Source of the DNA: Bryobacterales bacterium
GTDB lineage: Bacteria; Acidobacteriota; Terriglobia; Bryobacterales; Bryobacteraceae
Assembly (NCBI GenBank): GCA_020846745.1
Contig: JADLDI010000007.1
Location: 1 to 64,000 of the forward strand
Reading direction: 5' to 3'
Length of the DNA: 64,000 nt
The notes beneath the pieces were generated by a model that did no database searches, was not told where the DNA came from, and saw only the letters and a program-made list of their open reading frames with translations. The translations under genes were made by a program, and so were the position numbers. The stretch's first letter is position 1, and the number at the start of each line of letters is the position of its first letter. Below, one piece after another: positions 9,601 through 16,724 of the stretch.

Positions 9601-10069
9601 CACCGGCGATTGCCCATACAAGCTGGAACGGATTCAGACCGTTGTTGGGAACGTCGTGCAGTTCGCGGCGCGTGATCAACTGGCCGCGGGAGGCGGATTC
9701 GGTCTCAAGTTGCGTTACTTCGCCCGTAACGGTGACGCTATCGGAGAGGGCGCCGATCTCCATCTGAACGTCGAGCCCGAGTTTCTGGGCGACACCCAGT
9801 TCGATGTTCTCGCGGATGTACTTCTTAAAGCCCTGCGCCTCAACATTAAGTGTGTAGCGGCCCGAGAGCAGAAAGCCAACCTGAAAGCGCCCGGCGTCGC
9901 TCGAGACGGCCTGAGAGACGGTGTTGCGCTCGACGCTGCGGACGGAGATGACTGCGCCGGGCACCGCAGATCCCGAAGGATCGGTAACCAATCCGGCGAT
10001 GGAAGCGCGTTCTTCTTGCGCGTAGAGCGCGCCGAGCAGGGAACATCCAAGCGCGAACCTCTTGAACAT
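6629..10069 (-). CDS. TonB-dependent receptor, Oar-like, carboxypeptidase-regulatory N-terminus
   Basis: Outer-membrane receptor of 1,146 aa. After a signal peptide (FALGCSLLGALYAQ), residues ~22-105 form a carboxypeptidase-regulatory-like beta-sandwich (GLVTDPSGSAVPGAVISV, GFLLSGRYTLNVEAQGF). A plug domain follows (FSLNGGRPGENEVLLDGV, EFKVITNPYDAQYGRTGGGV, KSGTNRFHGQLWE), then a large beta-barrel ending in FTLAMRLMW, the aromatic end expected for BAM substrates. Such receptors are greatly expanded in Solibacter-type acidobacteria and probably import oligosaccharide or peptide ligands with TonB energy. The substrate is not evident. AGGAGG lies eight bases before the start. Confidence 0.9.
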   Translation of the reverse strand: MFKRFALGCSLLGALYAQEERASIAGLVTDPSGSAVPGAVISVRSVERNTVSQAVSSDAGRFQVGFLLSGRYTLNVEAQGFKKYIRENIELGVAQKLGLDVQMEIGALSDSVTVTGEVTQLETESASRGQLITRRELHDVPNNGLNPFQLVWAIAGVTRTTAGWGSMSPQGVANATNFSLNGGRPGENEVLLDGVSDVHGGRQVKNVPSILILDEFKVITNPYDAQYGRTGGGVISFTTKSGTNRFHGQLWEHVSNKILNANSFANNRAGNPRPQANTNVFGFEADGPIYIPKLVDGRNKLFFMFSYEGWRGRGTDLQNFTIPLDEQRTGDFSGLLNGAGQQVVIYDPLTTVADGQGGFRRTPFAGNRLPSNRLSPIAVNATSFLPKPIFAGQGPGRLNNYVLPTPNIWGINMVASRIDYNISDKHRVHFRYSNTPFKEVRAIGWGTNVAETSGNAPLTRNGVNWSFDWTWAAGPTTVWNVKFGLTRWEDFAGNLIGRGYDPRQLGFPDSLVRQFNILQFPRFNFAGGGNYTAIGSGRPGNLEADYAYSFQPNVNLVRGSHVLKIGAEGKRFDKNRVPLGLISGSYNFDRSYTQANPLRGDAVSGNEFASFLLGYPVGGAVEDLMHPAHRNYFYAGYINDDWKVTPKLTLNLGFRYDYEQPFAERYNRMVRGFAFDQPAAIQAPGLSLKGGLLYAGTSGTARQAYYRDFLRPQPRAGFAWKARNNLVIRGGWGLFFLGQYEEGASTGFSRTTPLIASFDGGVTPARTLADPFPDGLLRPVGNSLGLATDIGLGVGAQYLDRKLPYSQQFSLGFQVELPGGWTWDSAYSANLTRRLPVSAQANNLPINQLGRPSGYYTEAVPNPLAGLLPNNAAKNGSTIPRQDLLRPFPHFTSVGLSSLPIGSQDYHGWQNRIARRFSHGMTLQAAYTVSKTLESVSFLNAEYFNLARPLDSPLERRLMQFDVPQKLALLATYEFPIGRGKPYGNALHPVLNAVVGGWQVNGDFTLQSGFPIAFPNAAPVAARSAKLPAGERTLLRWFDTSLWRDPATGRPIPVQAPFTLRDFPTMFPDVRFPGLKNLDLSLFKDFQIREAMKLNFRAECYNISNTPWFSSLDGNGANVTAATFGALNLSQANSARRFTLAMRLMW

Positions 10070-10098
10070 TAAGATTCCCCTCCTGTTTCGCTTGGGAG

Positions 10099-10127
10099 AG
10101 TCTATACCTGGGAGGAGGGGGAGTCAA
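10099..10127 (-). promoter_or_regulatory. sigma-70-like promoter of the TonB receptor
   Basis: On the minus strand TTGACT (10122-10127) and TAGACT (10099-10104) are spaced by 17 bp, placing the start of transcription near 10092 and leaving a ~22-nt leader with the Shine-Dalgarno AGGAGG. The match is good at -35 and moderate at -10. Confidence 0.5.
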
Positions 10128-10258
10128 TGCCTGTTGTCTCAGGTCGTCTCGGGTCTGCTCTTTTGCTCTATTCCAAAGGCGTGAAGCGCCGAAGAGGGGC
10201 AGGCATTGGGTGCGCAGCCTTGCTGATTCGTTCGAGTGAACCTTCTGAGTTAGTGGGG

Positions 10259-10711
10259 CTAACACCTACTCTGGCGGCCGATGTGAGTTAGCCGAGCGGG
10301 CGTCGGCAAACGAAGTCCGAGTGCCTCGACTACTTTGCGAATCCGGGCAAAGCTGGCGCTTTCATAGTCTGTCGCTTCATACCGCTGCACCTGCTGCGTC
10401 TTCACGCCGAGGCGATGCGCGAGACCTTCTTGCGTCATACCGGCGGCGATGCGGGCGCGAATCAGGGTCTTCGGCAGATCCTCCACAGCTTCCAGGAGGA
10501 GTTCATCATCCTTCCCCATGTGCAGTTGTTCATAGGCGTCGATTTGGTCCCGCAAGTCGCGCAGTTGACTCTCCGCTGCGTCTCGTTGAGCTTGCCACAG
10601 GCGGGGTGCGATGTTCGTCGGGCGGTCCTGTTTTTCGAGTTCGGCAAGCGATTCCTCGAAACGCCGGGCTTGCGCCTTCGTGATGCGGTATTGCTTCTCG
10701 TTTTTGATCAT
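10259..10711 (-). CDS. XRE-type helix-turn-helix antitoxin-like regulator
   Basis: A 150-aa protein. Residues 1-70 are a charged helical region (KAQARRFEESLAELEKQ, QLRDLRDQIDAYEQL) of coiled-coil type. Residues ~78-135 are a Cro/C1 helix-turn-helix (LIRARIAAGMTQEGLAHRLG, VKTQQVQRYEATDYESAS) that continues into VVEALGLRL. This arrangement is common in HigA-like antitoxins. Its ATG overlaps the stop of the upstream nucleotidyltransferase-like gene by 4 bp, so they form a coupled pair with the presumptive effector first. It probably binds the palindrome upstream of the pair. Confidence 0.75.
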   Translation of the reverse strand: MIKNEKQYRITKAQARRFEESLAELEKQDRPTNIAPRLWQAQRDAAESQLRDLRDQIDAYEQLHMGKDDELLLEAVEDLPKTLIRARIAAGMTQEGLAHRLGVKTQQVQRYEATDYESASFARIRKVVEALGLRLPTPARLTHIGRQSRC

Positions 10712-11154
10712 CTTTGCCTGCCCCCTCTTAACCGAATCGCTACGATTCCCTTGAGCGCGCCAGTCACCTTATTCACCTGAAAGAACTCCACAAACGCTCG
10801 ACCAGTCGCGCCCTCCGGCAACTGCGCCGGAAAGAACTCGCCACCGAAGCGCTCCTTTTGCGCGGCGCGACCGTTTGAGAAATCCCAAAACACCGGATCG
10901 AGCGCCTCTTCGTCCACACCTTGAATGTCCCAACACGCGTCGAAATCGCCCGGATACTGCTTGGCAGTAACGAAACTGCCATCCAGGTAGACCAACCGGC
11001 ATCCAGCCCGGCGAAGCAGGTCGCACGCCTCACGGAAACCAAGAAACTGTCGCTTTCGCGTGGAGTTGAACGCGAGCCGGGTTTGGACCTCTGCCCAACG
11101 AGCGAAGTGAACACCAGGAGGCAGGTCGCCGCTCGCCAACCATGCTTGAATCAT
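10708..11154 (-). CDS. nucleotidyltransferase-fold protein (DUF6932-like), toxin candidate
   Basis: A 148-aa protein. The segment LVYLDGSFVTAKQYPGDFDA contains G59-S60 followed nine residues later by D70-F-D72. That matches the GS-x(9-10)-DxD signature of polymerase-beta-type nucleotidyltransferases such as MNT/MenT toxins. A C-terminal part (AFVEFFQVNKVTGALKGIVA) completes a small alpha/beta fold. It is coupled by a 4-bp overlap to the XRE gene. I infer an effector that nucleotidylates RNA or protein and is held by the XRE partner. I recall similar proteins under DUF6932, and activity is untested here. There is almost no leader before the ATG. Confidence 0.6.
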   Translation of the reverse strand: MIQAWLASGDLPPGVHFARWAEVQTRLAFNSTRKRQFLGFREACDLLRRAGCRLVYLDGSFVTAKQYPGDFDACWDIQGVDEEALDPVFWDFSNGRAAQKERFGGEFFPAQLPEGATGRAFVEFFQVNKVTGALKGIVAIRLRGGRQR

Positions 11155-11180
11155 TGTATCAATACTACAATTCTATTGTA
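11154..11180 (-). promoter_or_regulatory. palindromic operator/promoter of the XRE-NTase pair
   Basis: TACAATTCTATTGTA (11166-11180) is a perfect 6-bp inverted repeat around TCT. A further TTGTA (11154-11158) makes a second inverted pair with the TACAA at 11166-11170. Read leftward, TACAAT at 11175-11180 fits a -10 box, leaving a leader of roughly 13 nt. Half-sites overlapping the promoter of a toxin-antitoxin-like pair suggest autoregulation by the XRE protein. Confidence 0.5.
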
Positions 11181-11248
11181 TTTTCGAATGGTCGAATCCT
11201 AGTCGGCGGAACGTCCCAACGCCACCACGCATCCATAATGGAGGAAGC

Positions 11249-12586
11249 ATGTACCGCGTTTTGCTGGCGTTGGCGTTGACGATCACTGCGTTTGGGCAGG
11301 TGGGGCGGGCCCCGGCGGGGAAGAAGGCTGCGCCGAAGAAGGCTCCGGCTGGTGCGGAACAGGCGGCGGCGTCGCAGGTGTTCCCGATCGTCAGCATCAA
11401 CATTACGGGTAGCCAGCTTTATAAGGAAGCGGATATTATCCGGATGCTGGGCATCAAGGTGGGAGACCCCGGTGGCGAGAAGGTTTTTGAGAAAGCCCAG
11501 CAGGTGTTGACGTCGCATGGGGCATTCTCATCCGTTGCGTATCGTTATCAACCCTCCGGGAATGGCTATGCGGTCACGTTTGAGGTGACCGACGCCGAAC
11601 AGATGCTTCCGATGAAGTTTGACGAGCGGTTGAAGGTCGACGAGAAGGCGGTGCGCGCCAAGCTCGCGACGTTGGACCCGCTGTTTCGCAACAAGATTCC
11701 TGGCACCAACGAGGTGATGGAGCGGTATCGGAAAGTGGTGCAGGAGGTGGCGAAACAGGACGTGCAGGTAAAGGTCGGGTCCGAGGACAACAACGATCTG
11801 TTCGTCCTCTTCTACCCGAAGAATACTCCTCCTGTGGTAGCCGGGACGTTCTTCCAAGGCAACAAGCTTCTTGGCAACGCCGAACTGCAGAATACCCTCA
11901 ACGGCGTCGCGGTGGGCGTGGAGTATACAGAGAAGCGGCTGCGCGAATTGATAGACAACAACATTCGTCCGATGTACGAAGCGCGCGGACGGGTGGGTGT
12001 GAAGTTCCCGAAAATCGAGGCGACGCCGGATGCGAACGTAAGAGGTTTGAAGATCCTAGTCACGGTGGAAGAAGGTCCCACCTACAGCTTCGGCGACGTC
12101 GCTGTGACGGGCGTACCGGGTGGCGAACAGGAGTTGGCGAAACTTACCGGCATAAAACCCGAAGAAGTCGCTAACATGCAGTTGGCCAAAGAGGCGCAGG
12201 AGAAGATCCACGCCGCCGTCCGCCGTAACGGTCACATGAACGTGAAATCGACGATTTCGCGCCAAGTGGATGACAACAAGAAGGTTGTCAATGTGACCTA
12301 TCGCGTGGTTCCTGGTCCGATATATACATATGGAAACCTTTACATGAAGGGGCTCGACCTTCATGGAGAGCATGAGATCAAGCGTTTGTGGAATATGAAA
12401 CCGGGCCAGCCGTTTAACGCCGATTACCCCGATTACTTCCTGACGCGCATCAAAGAGGAGCAAATCTTCGAGAATCTCCGCAGCACGCGCGTCGTCCTCA
12501 CGCCCAACCACGAAGGCCTCACAGTGGATGTCACGCTGGTGTTCAACGAGAAGAAACCGGAGCTGCTCAAACCCACCTTCCGGTAG
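11249..12586 (+). CDS. exported POTRA-repeat protein without beta-barrel
   Basis: A protein of 445 aa with GGAGGA before the ATG and a signal peptide (YRVLLALALTITAFGQ), followed by a basic Pro/Ala/Lys linker. About five POTRA-like units follow, each starting with a strand such as FPIVSINITGSQLY, VVAGTFFQGNKLL, YSFGDVAVTGVPGG or YTYGNLYMKGLDL, and each having the two-helix/three-strand pattern. In BamA/Omp85 proteins POTRA domains receive unfolded outer-membrane proteins and a 16-strand barrel follows. Here the protein stops right after the fifth unit. It may be a periplasmic accessory to BamA or to a TamA-like system. It lies just upstream of scpA. Confidence 0.75.
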   Translation: MYRVLLALALTITAFGQVGRAPAGKKAAPKKAPAGAEQAAASQVFPIVSINITGSQLYKEADIIRMLGIKVGDPGGEKVFEKAQQVLTSHGAFSSVAYRYQPSGNGYAVTFEVTDAEQMLPMKFDERLKVDEKAVRAKLATLDPLFRNKIPGTNEVMERYRKVVQEVAKQDVQVKVGSEDNNDLFVLFYPKNTPPVVAGTFFQGNKLLGNAELQNTLNGVAVGVEYTEKRLRELIDNNIRPMYEARGRVGVKFPKIEATPDANVRGLKILVTVEEGPTYSFGDVAVTGVPGGEQELAKLTGIKPEEVANMQLAKEAQEKIHAAVRRNGHMNVKSTISRQVDDNKKVVNVTYRVVPGPIYTYGNLYMKGLDLHGEHEIKRLWNMKPGQPFNADYPDYFLTRIKEEQIFENLRSTRVVLTPNHEGLTVDVTLVFNEKKPELLKPTFR

Positions 12587-12623
12587 GCTATTCCTGCCCC
12601 CTGGCATGGTATGTTGAGAGTCA

Positions 12624-13514
12624 GTGTCAAACGTTCCGACGGACGCCGACAGCAACGCTCCCCAGCCGGAGGGGCTGGGGGAACAGGCGACGGCTCAGGA
12701 GGCCAATCCGAGCGCGGCCGCGGTGCCTTCTCCACTTAATGTACAACTTGAAGTATATGAAGGTCCGCTGGACTTGCTGTTGGATTTAATCCGCAAGCAA
12801 CAGATCGATATTTACGACATTCCGATTGCCAAGATCACGTCGCAATATCTGGAGTACATGCAGAAGGCGATGGAGCTGAGCATCGAACTCAGTTCCGAGT
12901 TCGTTTACATGGCGGCGACGCTCATCCAGATCAAATCGAAGATGCTGCTGCCGCGCGATCCGGAACTCGAGAAGATTTCGCCTGAAGAAGACCCGCGCAA
13001 GGAACTGGTAGACCGGCTTTTAGAACACGAACGCTTCAAGAATGCCGCCGAGATGCTGCATCAAAAGCGGCTGATCGAAGAGGCCATCTGGTCGAATCCG
13101 CAGATCAAGGAGTTCGTCAGCGAAGAAGACGAGCAGGGCGAACTCGCGGTCACCCTCTACGACCTGGTGCGGACCCTGCAGACGATCATGAGCCGTGCCA
13201 AACAACGGCCTACGTACGAGATCGGCAAGGAAGACGTGACCGTACCTGACATGATCCGGTACTTGCGAACAGTCCTCAAGGAAGAGATCAGCGCCAAGTC
13301 GAGCATCCGAGCCGCCGAGTTGTTTGAACGCCAGCGCAGCCGCCGCGGGATGATCTGCCTGTTCCTGGCGATCCTCGAAATGGTCCGGATGCAGGCAGTG
13401 CAACTTGTCCAACAAGAAGCATTTGGAGATATTTCTTTAAAGCGCCACCAGAACTTCGAGCAGGTCTTCGGATCGGAGCAGGCGCTCGCCGCTCTCGAAC
13501 AAGAGTACGTATAG
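12624..13514 (+). CDS. scpA: segregation and condensation protein ScpA
   Basis: Kleisin subunit of the SMC-ScpAB condensin, 296 aa from a GTG. A ~35-residue acidic leader precedes the conserved LEVYEGPLDLLLDLIRKQQI and DIYDIPIAKITSQYLEYM. The region KSKMLLPRD marks the end of the SMC-neck-binding N-domain. The C-terminal winged helix (RGMICLFLAILEMVRMQAVQ) contacts the other SMC head. It is followed after 5 bp by scpB, the usual order. Together they organise the origin region during chromosome segregation. Confidence 0.95.
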   Translation: MSNVPTDADSNAPQPEGLGEQATAQEANPSAAAVPSPLNVQLEVYEGPLDLLLDLIRKQQIDIYDIPIAKITSQYLEYMQKAMELSIELSSEFVYMAATLIQIKSKMLLPRDPELEKISPEEDPRKELVDRLLEHERFKNAAEMLHQKRLIEEAIWSNPQIKEFVSEEDEQGELAVTLYDLVRTLQTIMSRAKQRPTYEIGKEDVTVPDMIRYLRTVLKEEISAKSSIRAAELFERQRSRRGMICLFLAILEMVRMQAVQLVQQEAFGDISLKRHQNFEQVFGSEQALAALEQEYV

Positions 13515-13519
13515 AAAAC

Positions 13520-14461
13520 ATGGAAGAACAGGATATTCAAACACCGGAGACGGAAACTCCGGTCGCGGAGGAAGCTGCGCAGGAGACCCCGACTGCCGAA
13601 CAGGTCGAATCCGTTGTCGAGCAACTCGGCATCGAAACGGAAGCGCCCAAAGCCGATGCCGAAGAGGCACGCCTCAGAGGACTGCTCGAAGCCGTCATCT
13701 ACATCGCCGAAGAGCCCATGCCGCTCGCGCAAATCGCACAGGCGATTGGCCAGCCGAAGGAGCGCGTCGAGAAGATCCTGGCCGAGTTGATGGCCGATTA
13801 CGAGCAGCCCACACGAGGTCTCCTGATCCGCGAAGTGGCGGGTGGCTTCAAGATGGGAACGAAGCCAGAGTTTCATGAAGAATTAAGAAGTTACATAAAA
13901 AAGTTAAAGCCTTCGTTGAAATTGTCGCTGGCGGCGCTCGAGACCCTGGCAGTCATCGCATACAAGCAGCCCATTACGGCGCCGGAAATCATGGAGATCC
14001 GCGGCGTCCAGGGCGGCGGCGTCTTAAAGACGCTGCTCGAACGAAAGCTGATCACCGCCGCCGGCCGTAAACAGGTCGTCGGACGTCCGGTGCTGTACAA
14101 GACGACGAAGGACTTCCTAGTGCAGTTTGGCTTGAAGGATTTGGGCGAATTGCCTTCATTGAAAGAGTTTGAAGAGTGGAGCCGCCTGGCTGTGGGCGAC
14201 CCCGAAGAGGGCGAAAAGCAGACCGCTGCGCCAGCCGCCGAACCTGAAGATCAGCCGGAATTGCGAAACGAACCCCCTCCAAACGAAGCCCAACCGAAGC
14301 CCGCGCCCCCGGATTTGCGAAACGAACCCAATCCGGAGCCGGACACGGAGCCGGAACCAGAGCCGGAAGCAGCGGCGGAAGAGCCGTCCGGCGAACCCGT
14401 TATTCGAAACGAACCCAATTCCGGGTTCGAAGAAGAGAAAGCGGGCGAGTCAGATGGCTGA
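13520..14461 (+). CDS. scpB: segregation and condensation protein ScpB with repeat-derived tail
   Basis: ScpB, 313 aa, dimerises and wraps ScpA in the SMC complex. Two winged-helix domains occupy ~50-215 (LLEAVIYIAEEPMPLAQIAQ; LSLAALETLAVIAYKQPITA; EIRGVQGGGVLKTLLERKL). The first ~48 residues are acidic and probably disordered. From ~225 the tail is Pro/Glu-rich and contains three RNEP motifs, encoded by a DNA repeat of core CGAAACGAACCC at about 14264, 14317 and 14405. Other ScpB proteins usually lack this tail. The 3' end overlaps the next gene by 8 bp. Confidence 0.93.
   Translation: MEEQDIQTPETETPVAEEAAQETPTAEQVESVVEQLGIETEAPKADAEEARLRGLLEAVIYIAEEPMPLAQIAQAIGQPKERVEKILAELMADYEQPTRGLLIREVAGGFKMGTKPEFHEELRSYIKKLKPSLKLSLAALETLAVIAYKQPITAPEIMEIRGVQGGGVLKTLLERKLITAAGRKQVVGRPVLYKTTKDFLVQFGLKDLGELPSLKEFEEWSRLAVGDPEEGEKQTAAPAAEPEDQPELRNEPPPNEAQPKPAPPDLRNEPNPEPDTEPEPEPEAAAEEPSGEPVIRNEPNSGFEEEKAGESDG
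14261..14432 (+). repeat. three dispersed copies of a CGAAACGAACCC-type repeat inside scpB
   Basis: The core CGAAACGAACCC occurs three times (14264, 14317, 14405) with diverged spacers. The third copy continues into GAACCCAATTCCGGGTTC, an inverted repeat able to form a hairpin. In the scpB frame it reads RNEP, and in another frame it reads ETNP. I recall similar text in spurious ORFs of acidobacteria and planctomycetes, which would suggest a mobile short repeat. That link is recollection, not a search. Confidence 0.55.
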
Positions 14462-15185
14462 AGAACGCTTACAGAAGATCCTGTCCCGCTTGGGAGTAGC
14501 CAGCCGCCGCAAGGCGGAAGAGCTGATCGTGGCTGGCAAGGTCCAGGTCAACGGCAAGACCATCGTCGAACTCGGCTCCAAAGCCGACCCCGAGGTGGAC
14601 GACATCCGGGTGGTCGGCATGAACATCCGGCCACCGCGGCAGCAGTTCTACATCCTGCTGCACAAGCCCAAGAACTGTGTGACCACCACCCACGATCCGC
14701 AAGGCCGCGAGACCGTAATGGACTTCCTGAAAGGCTTTAAGGAACGTGTGTATCCCATTGGCAGATTGGATTATGGTAGCGAGGGCGCACTGCTTCTGAC
14801 GAACGACGGCGACTTCGCCAACGCCATCCTGTCCGCCAAGAGCCATGTCACAAAAATCTACGAAGCCAAGGTGACCGGCTACCTGACCGCCGAGCAGGAA
14901 GAGCAGTTCCGCACCGGGGTCCCCTTACACGGCCGACGCACCGCGCCAGCCGGCTTGAAACTAATCCGGCGCGCCGAAAATCCATGGTATGAGGTGACGC
15001 TGATCGAAGGACGCACCAACCAGATCCGCATCATGTTCAAGTACTTCGGCGTGATGGTGGAGAAGTTGCGGCGCACCCAGATAGGGTTCCTGAAGCTGGG
15101 CACCCTGGAACCAACCGACTGGCGTTTTCTAACGCCCCAAGAGGTTCACCGCTTCAAGAAGACGCTGAAACTGCCAACCACATGA
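14454..15185 (+). CDS. RluB/RsuA-family pseudouridine synthase
   Basis: A protein of 243 aa. A much longer upstream start (14169) is an artefact of the repeat tail of scpB. The ATG at 14454 starts exactly at the S4 RNA-binding domain (RLQKILSRLGVASRRKAEEL, AGKVQVNGK). The catalytic domain has GRLDYGSEGALLLTNDG with catalytic Asp106, then KIYEAKVTGYLT and VTLIEGRTNQIRIMF. It isomerises a uridine in ribosomal RNA, probably 23S as in RluB. It overlaps scpB by 8 bp and the next gene by 4 bp, so the four genes from scpA are one transcription unit. Confidence 0.92.
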   Translation: MAEERLQKILSRLGVASRRKAEELIVAGKVQVNGKTIVELGSKADPEVDDIRVVGMNIRPPRQQFYILLHKPKNCVTTTHDPQGRETVMDFLKGFKERVYPIGRLDYGSEGALLLTNDGDFANAILSAKSHVTKIYEAKVTGYLTAEQEEQFRTGVPLHGRRTAPAGLKLIRRAENPWYEVTLIEGRTNQIRIMFKYFGVMVEKLRRTQIGFLKLGTLEPTDWRFLTPQEVHRFKKTLKLPTT

Positions 15186-15574
15186 ACGACGAAATCCGGA
15201 CTCTCCTTGAAAACTCGAAGACGATCGCTGTCGTAGGGCTGTCGTCCGACCCCTTCCGCCCATCTTACGGCGTTTCTCGCTACATGCAGTCGCAGGGCTA
15301 CCGGATTATTCCCGTAAACCCCCAAGAGGTAGAGGTTTTGGGCGAGAAAGCTTATGCGAAACTTGATGAGGTTCCGGACCAGGTTGACATCGTAAACATC
15401 TTTCGCCGTCCGGCTGCGGCGCTGGACGTGGTGGAGTCTGCTATTGCGAAAGGTGCGAAAGCCGTGTGGATGCAGGAAGGCGTCATCAACCAGGCCGCCT
15501 TCGACCGGGCGAAGCAGGCAGGTTTGGTGACCGTCATGGACCAGTGCATCCTGAAGGAGCACCGGCGTCTGTGA
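15182..15574 (+). CDS. CoA-binding protein, YccU type
   Basis: A 130-aa single Rossmann-like CoA-binding domain. KTIAVVGLSSDPFRPSYGVS is the nucleotide-binding loop, followed by YRIIPVNPQEVEVLGEKAY, VDIVNIFRRP and AVWMQEGVIN, and ending in VTVMDQCILKEH. The family is related to the CoA-binding part of succinyl-CoA synthetase but stands alone; its cellular role is poorly defined. It is coupled to the pseudouridine synthase by an ATGA overlap. A conserved Cys near the C-terminus (DQCILKEH) is typical. Confidence 0.88.
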   Translation: MNDEIRTLLENSKTIAVVGLSSDPFRPSYGVSRYMQSQGYRIIPVNPQEVEVLGEKAYAKLDEVPDQVDIVNIFRRPAAALDVVESAIAKGAKAVWMQEGVINQAAFDRAKQAGLVTVMDQCILKEHRRL

Positions 15575-15635
15575 CCGCGTTTTTCGCATCCAGTACTGCA
15601 CATCCGTTGTCAGTTCGATAGACTAGCTTTCCACA

Positions 15636-16724
15636 ATGAAAGCTTGGCGATTCTATGGCTTCGGCGATATGCGCCTGGATGAGGTCCCGGTCCCTACCCT
15701 CCGCCCGAAGCACGTACTGGCGCAGATCCTCTGCGTGCAACCGAGCGTGACCGAGGCGCAGCTTGCCTTCGGCGTTCGGACATTGGCATTTGAAAAGATT
15801 AAGAAACGGCTCGAGACAGAAGCCCCGGTGCAGCTATTCGGACATGAATACTGCGCCAGGATCGTCGAAGTCGGCGAAGGCGTAACGCGATTCCGCCCGG
15901 GCGACCGTATCGCCGCGCGCGCCAAACTGCCGTGCCAGGAATGTCCGCTGTGCACGGACGGCCGCGCCCATAGGTGCCGCAAAGGCCCGATTATCGGGTT
16001 CCAACTGCCGGGGTGCTTTGCTGAATATGCGGTGCTGCCGGAGATCGCACTCACCCAGGTGGGCGACTCGATCAGTGACAGTGAAGCCGCTTGTTTACAG
16101 TCGCTTAGCGATAGTGTGGCGTCGGTTGAGACAGCTCAGATCAAGGTGGGCGACACGGTGGCGATCTTCGGCCAGGGCAGTATGGGCATGGAGTGCATGC
16201 AGATCGCCCGAGTGAGCGGCGCGGGCAAGATTATCGCCGTCGACATCCGCGAAGAGGCATGCGCGATGGCCAAGGAACTGGGCGCGGACCATGTGCTGAA
16301 TGGCCGCCGCGACAACGTGGTGGAGGCGATTCGCGACCTCACCGGCGGCAATGGCGCCGATGTAATCTTCGAATGCGCGGGCGGCAGCCCGAAACAAGGC
16401 TTGGCCGGAATCAGCACACTGATGCAGGCGATCGACTCGGTGCGCTCCGGCGGAACGCTGGTTGGCGTTTCGTGGTTCGGGGATTCGATTGAGTTCCCGG
16501 TGGACACGCTGCGCGAGCGCAGCCTGCGCTACGTCTTTCCAGACATCAGCACACTGCAGCACCTGGAGCATACGGTTGGTTTGGTCGCGAGCGGCCGGGT
16601 CCGCCTGAAGCCGGCGATCACGCATACCCTCGACGGCATCGACCAAGTACCCCTTGCGTTTGAGATTACCGCAAACAAAGGTAAGTACAAAGCCATCAAT
16701 CCGGCCCAGGTGGTGATGGCGTAA
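15636..16724 (+). CDS. zinc-dependent medium-chain dehydrogenase
   Basis: A 362-aa MDR-family dehydrogenase. GHEYCARIVEVGEGVTRFRP carries the catalytic-zinc His-Glu, and CQECPLCTDGRAHRC supplies the four structural-zinc cysteines. The Rossmann motif is VAIFGQGSMGMECMQIARVS with the acidic VDIREEA, indicating NAD(H). It acts on an alcohol or polyol, and threonine/sorbitol dehydrogenase-like substrates are possible. Its stop overlaps the ATG of the RraA-like gene by one base, and an Nramp-like transporter follows, suggesting a shared catabolic unit. Confidence 0.88.
   Translation: MKAWRFYGFGDMRLDEVPVPTLRPKHVLAQILCVQPSVTEAQLAFGVRTLAFEKIKKRLETEAPVQLFGHEYCARIVEVGEGVTRFRPGDRIAARAKLPCQECPLCTDGRAHRCRKGPIIGFQLPGCFAEYAVLPEIALTQVGDSISDSEAACLQSLSDSVASVETAQIKVGDTVAIFGQGSMGMECMQIARVSGAGKIIAVDIREEACAMAKELGADHVLNGRRDNVVEAIRDLTGGNGADVIFECAGGSPKQGLAGISTLMQAIDSVRSGGTLVGVSWFGDSIEFPVDTLRERSLRYVFPDISTLQHLEHTVGLVASGRVRLKPAITHTLDGIDQVPLAFEITANKGKYKAINPAQVVMA

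Noticed and set aside
10077..10120. CCCCTCCT / AGGAGGGG inverted repeat that could hide the TonB-receptor Shine-Dalgarno (thermometer or switch)
   Set aside because: The upstream arm falls between the predicted -35 and -10 boxes and would not be transcribed if that promoter is right; the loop is also long.
14169..14453. N-terminal extension of the pseudouridine synthase by 95 residues with ETNP repeats
   Set aside because: This text is the other-frame reading of the repeat in the scpB tail; the S4 domain begins exactly at the ATG at 14454.
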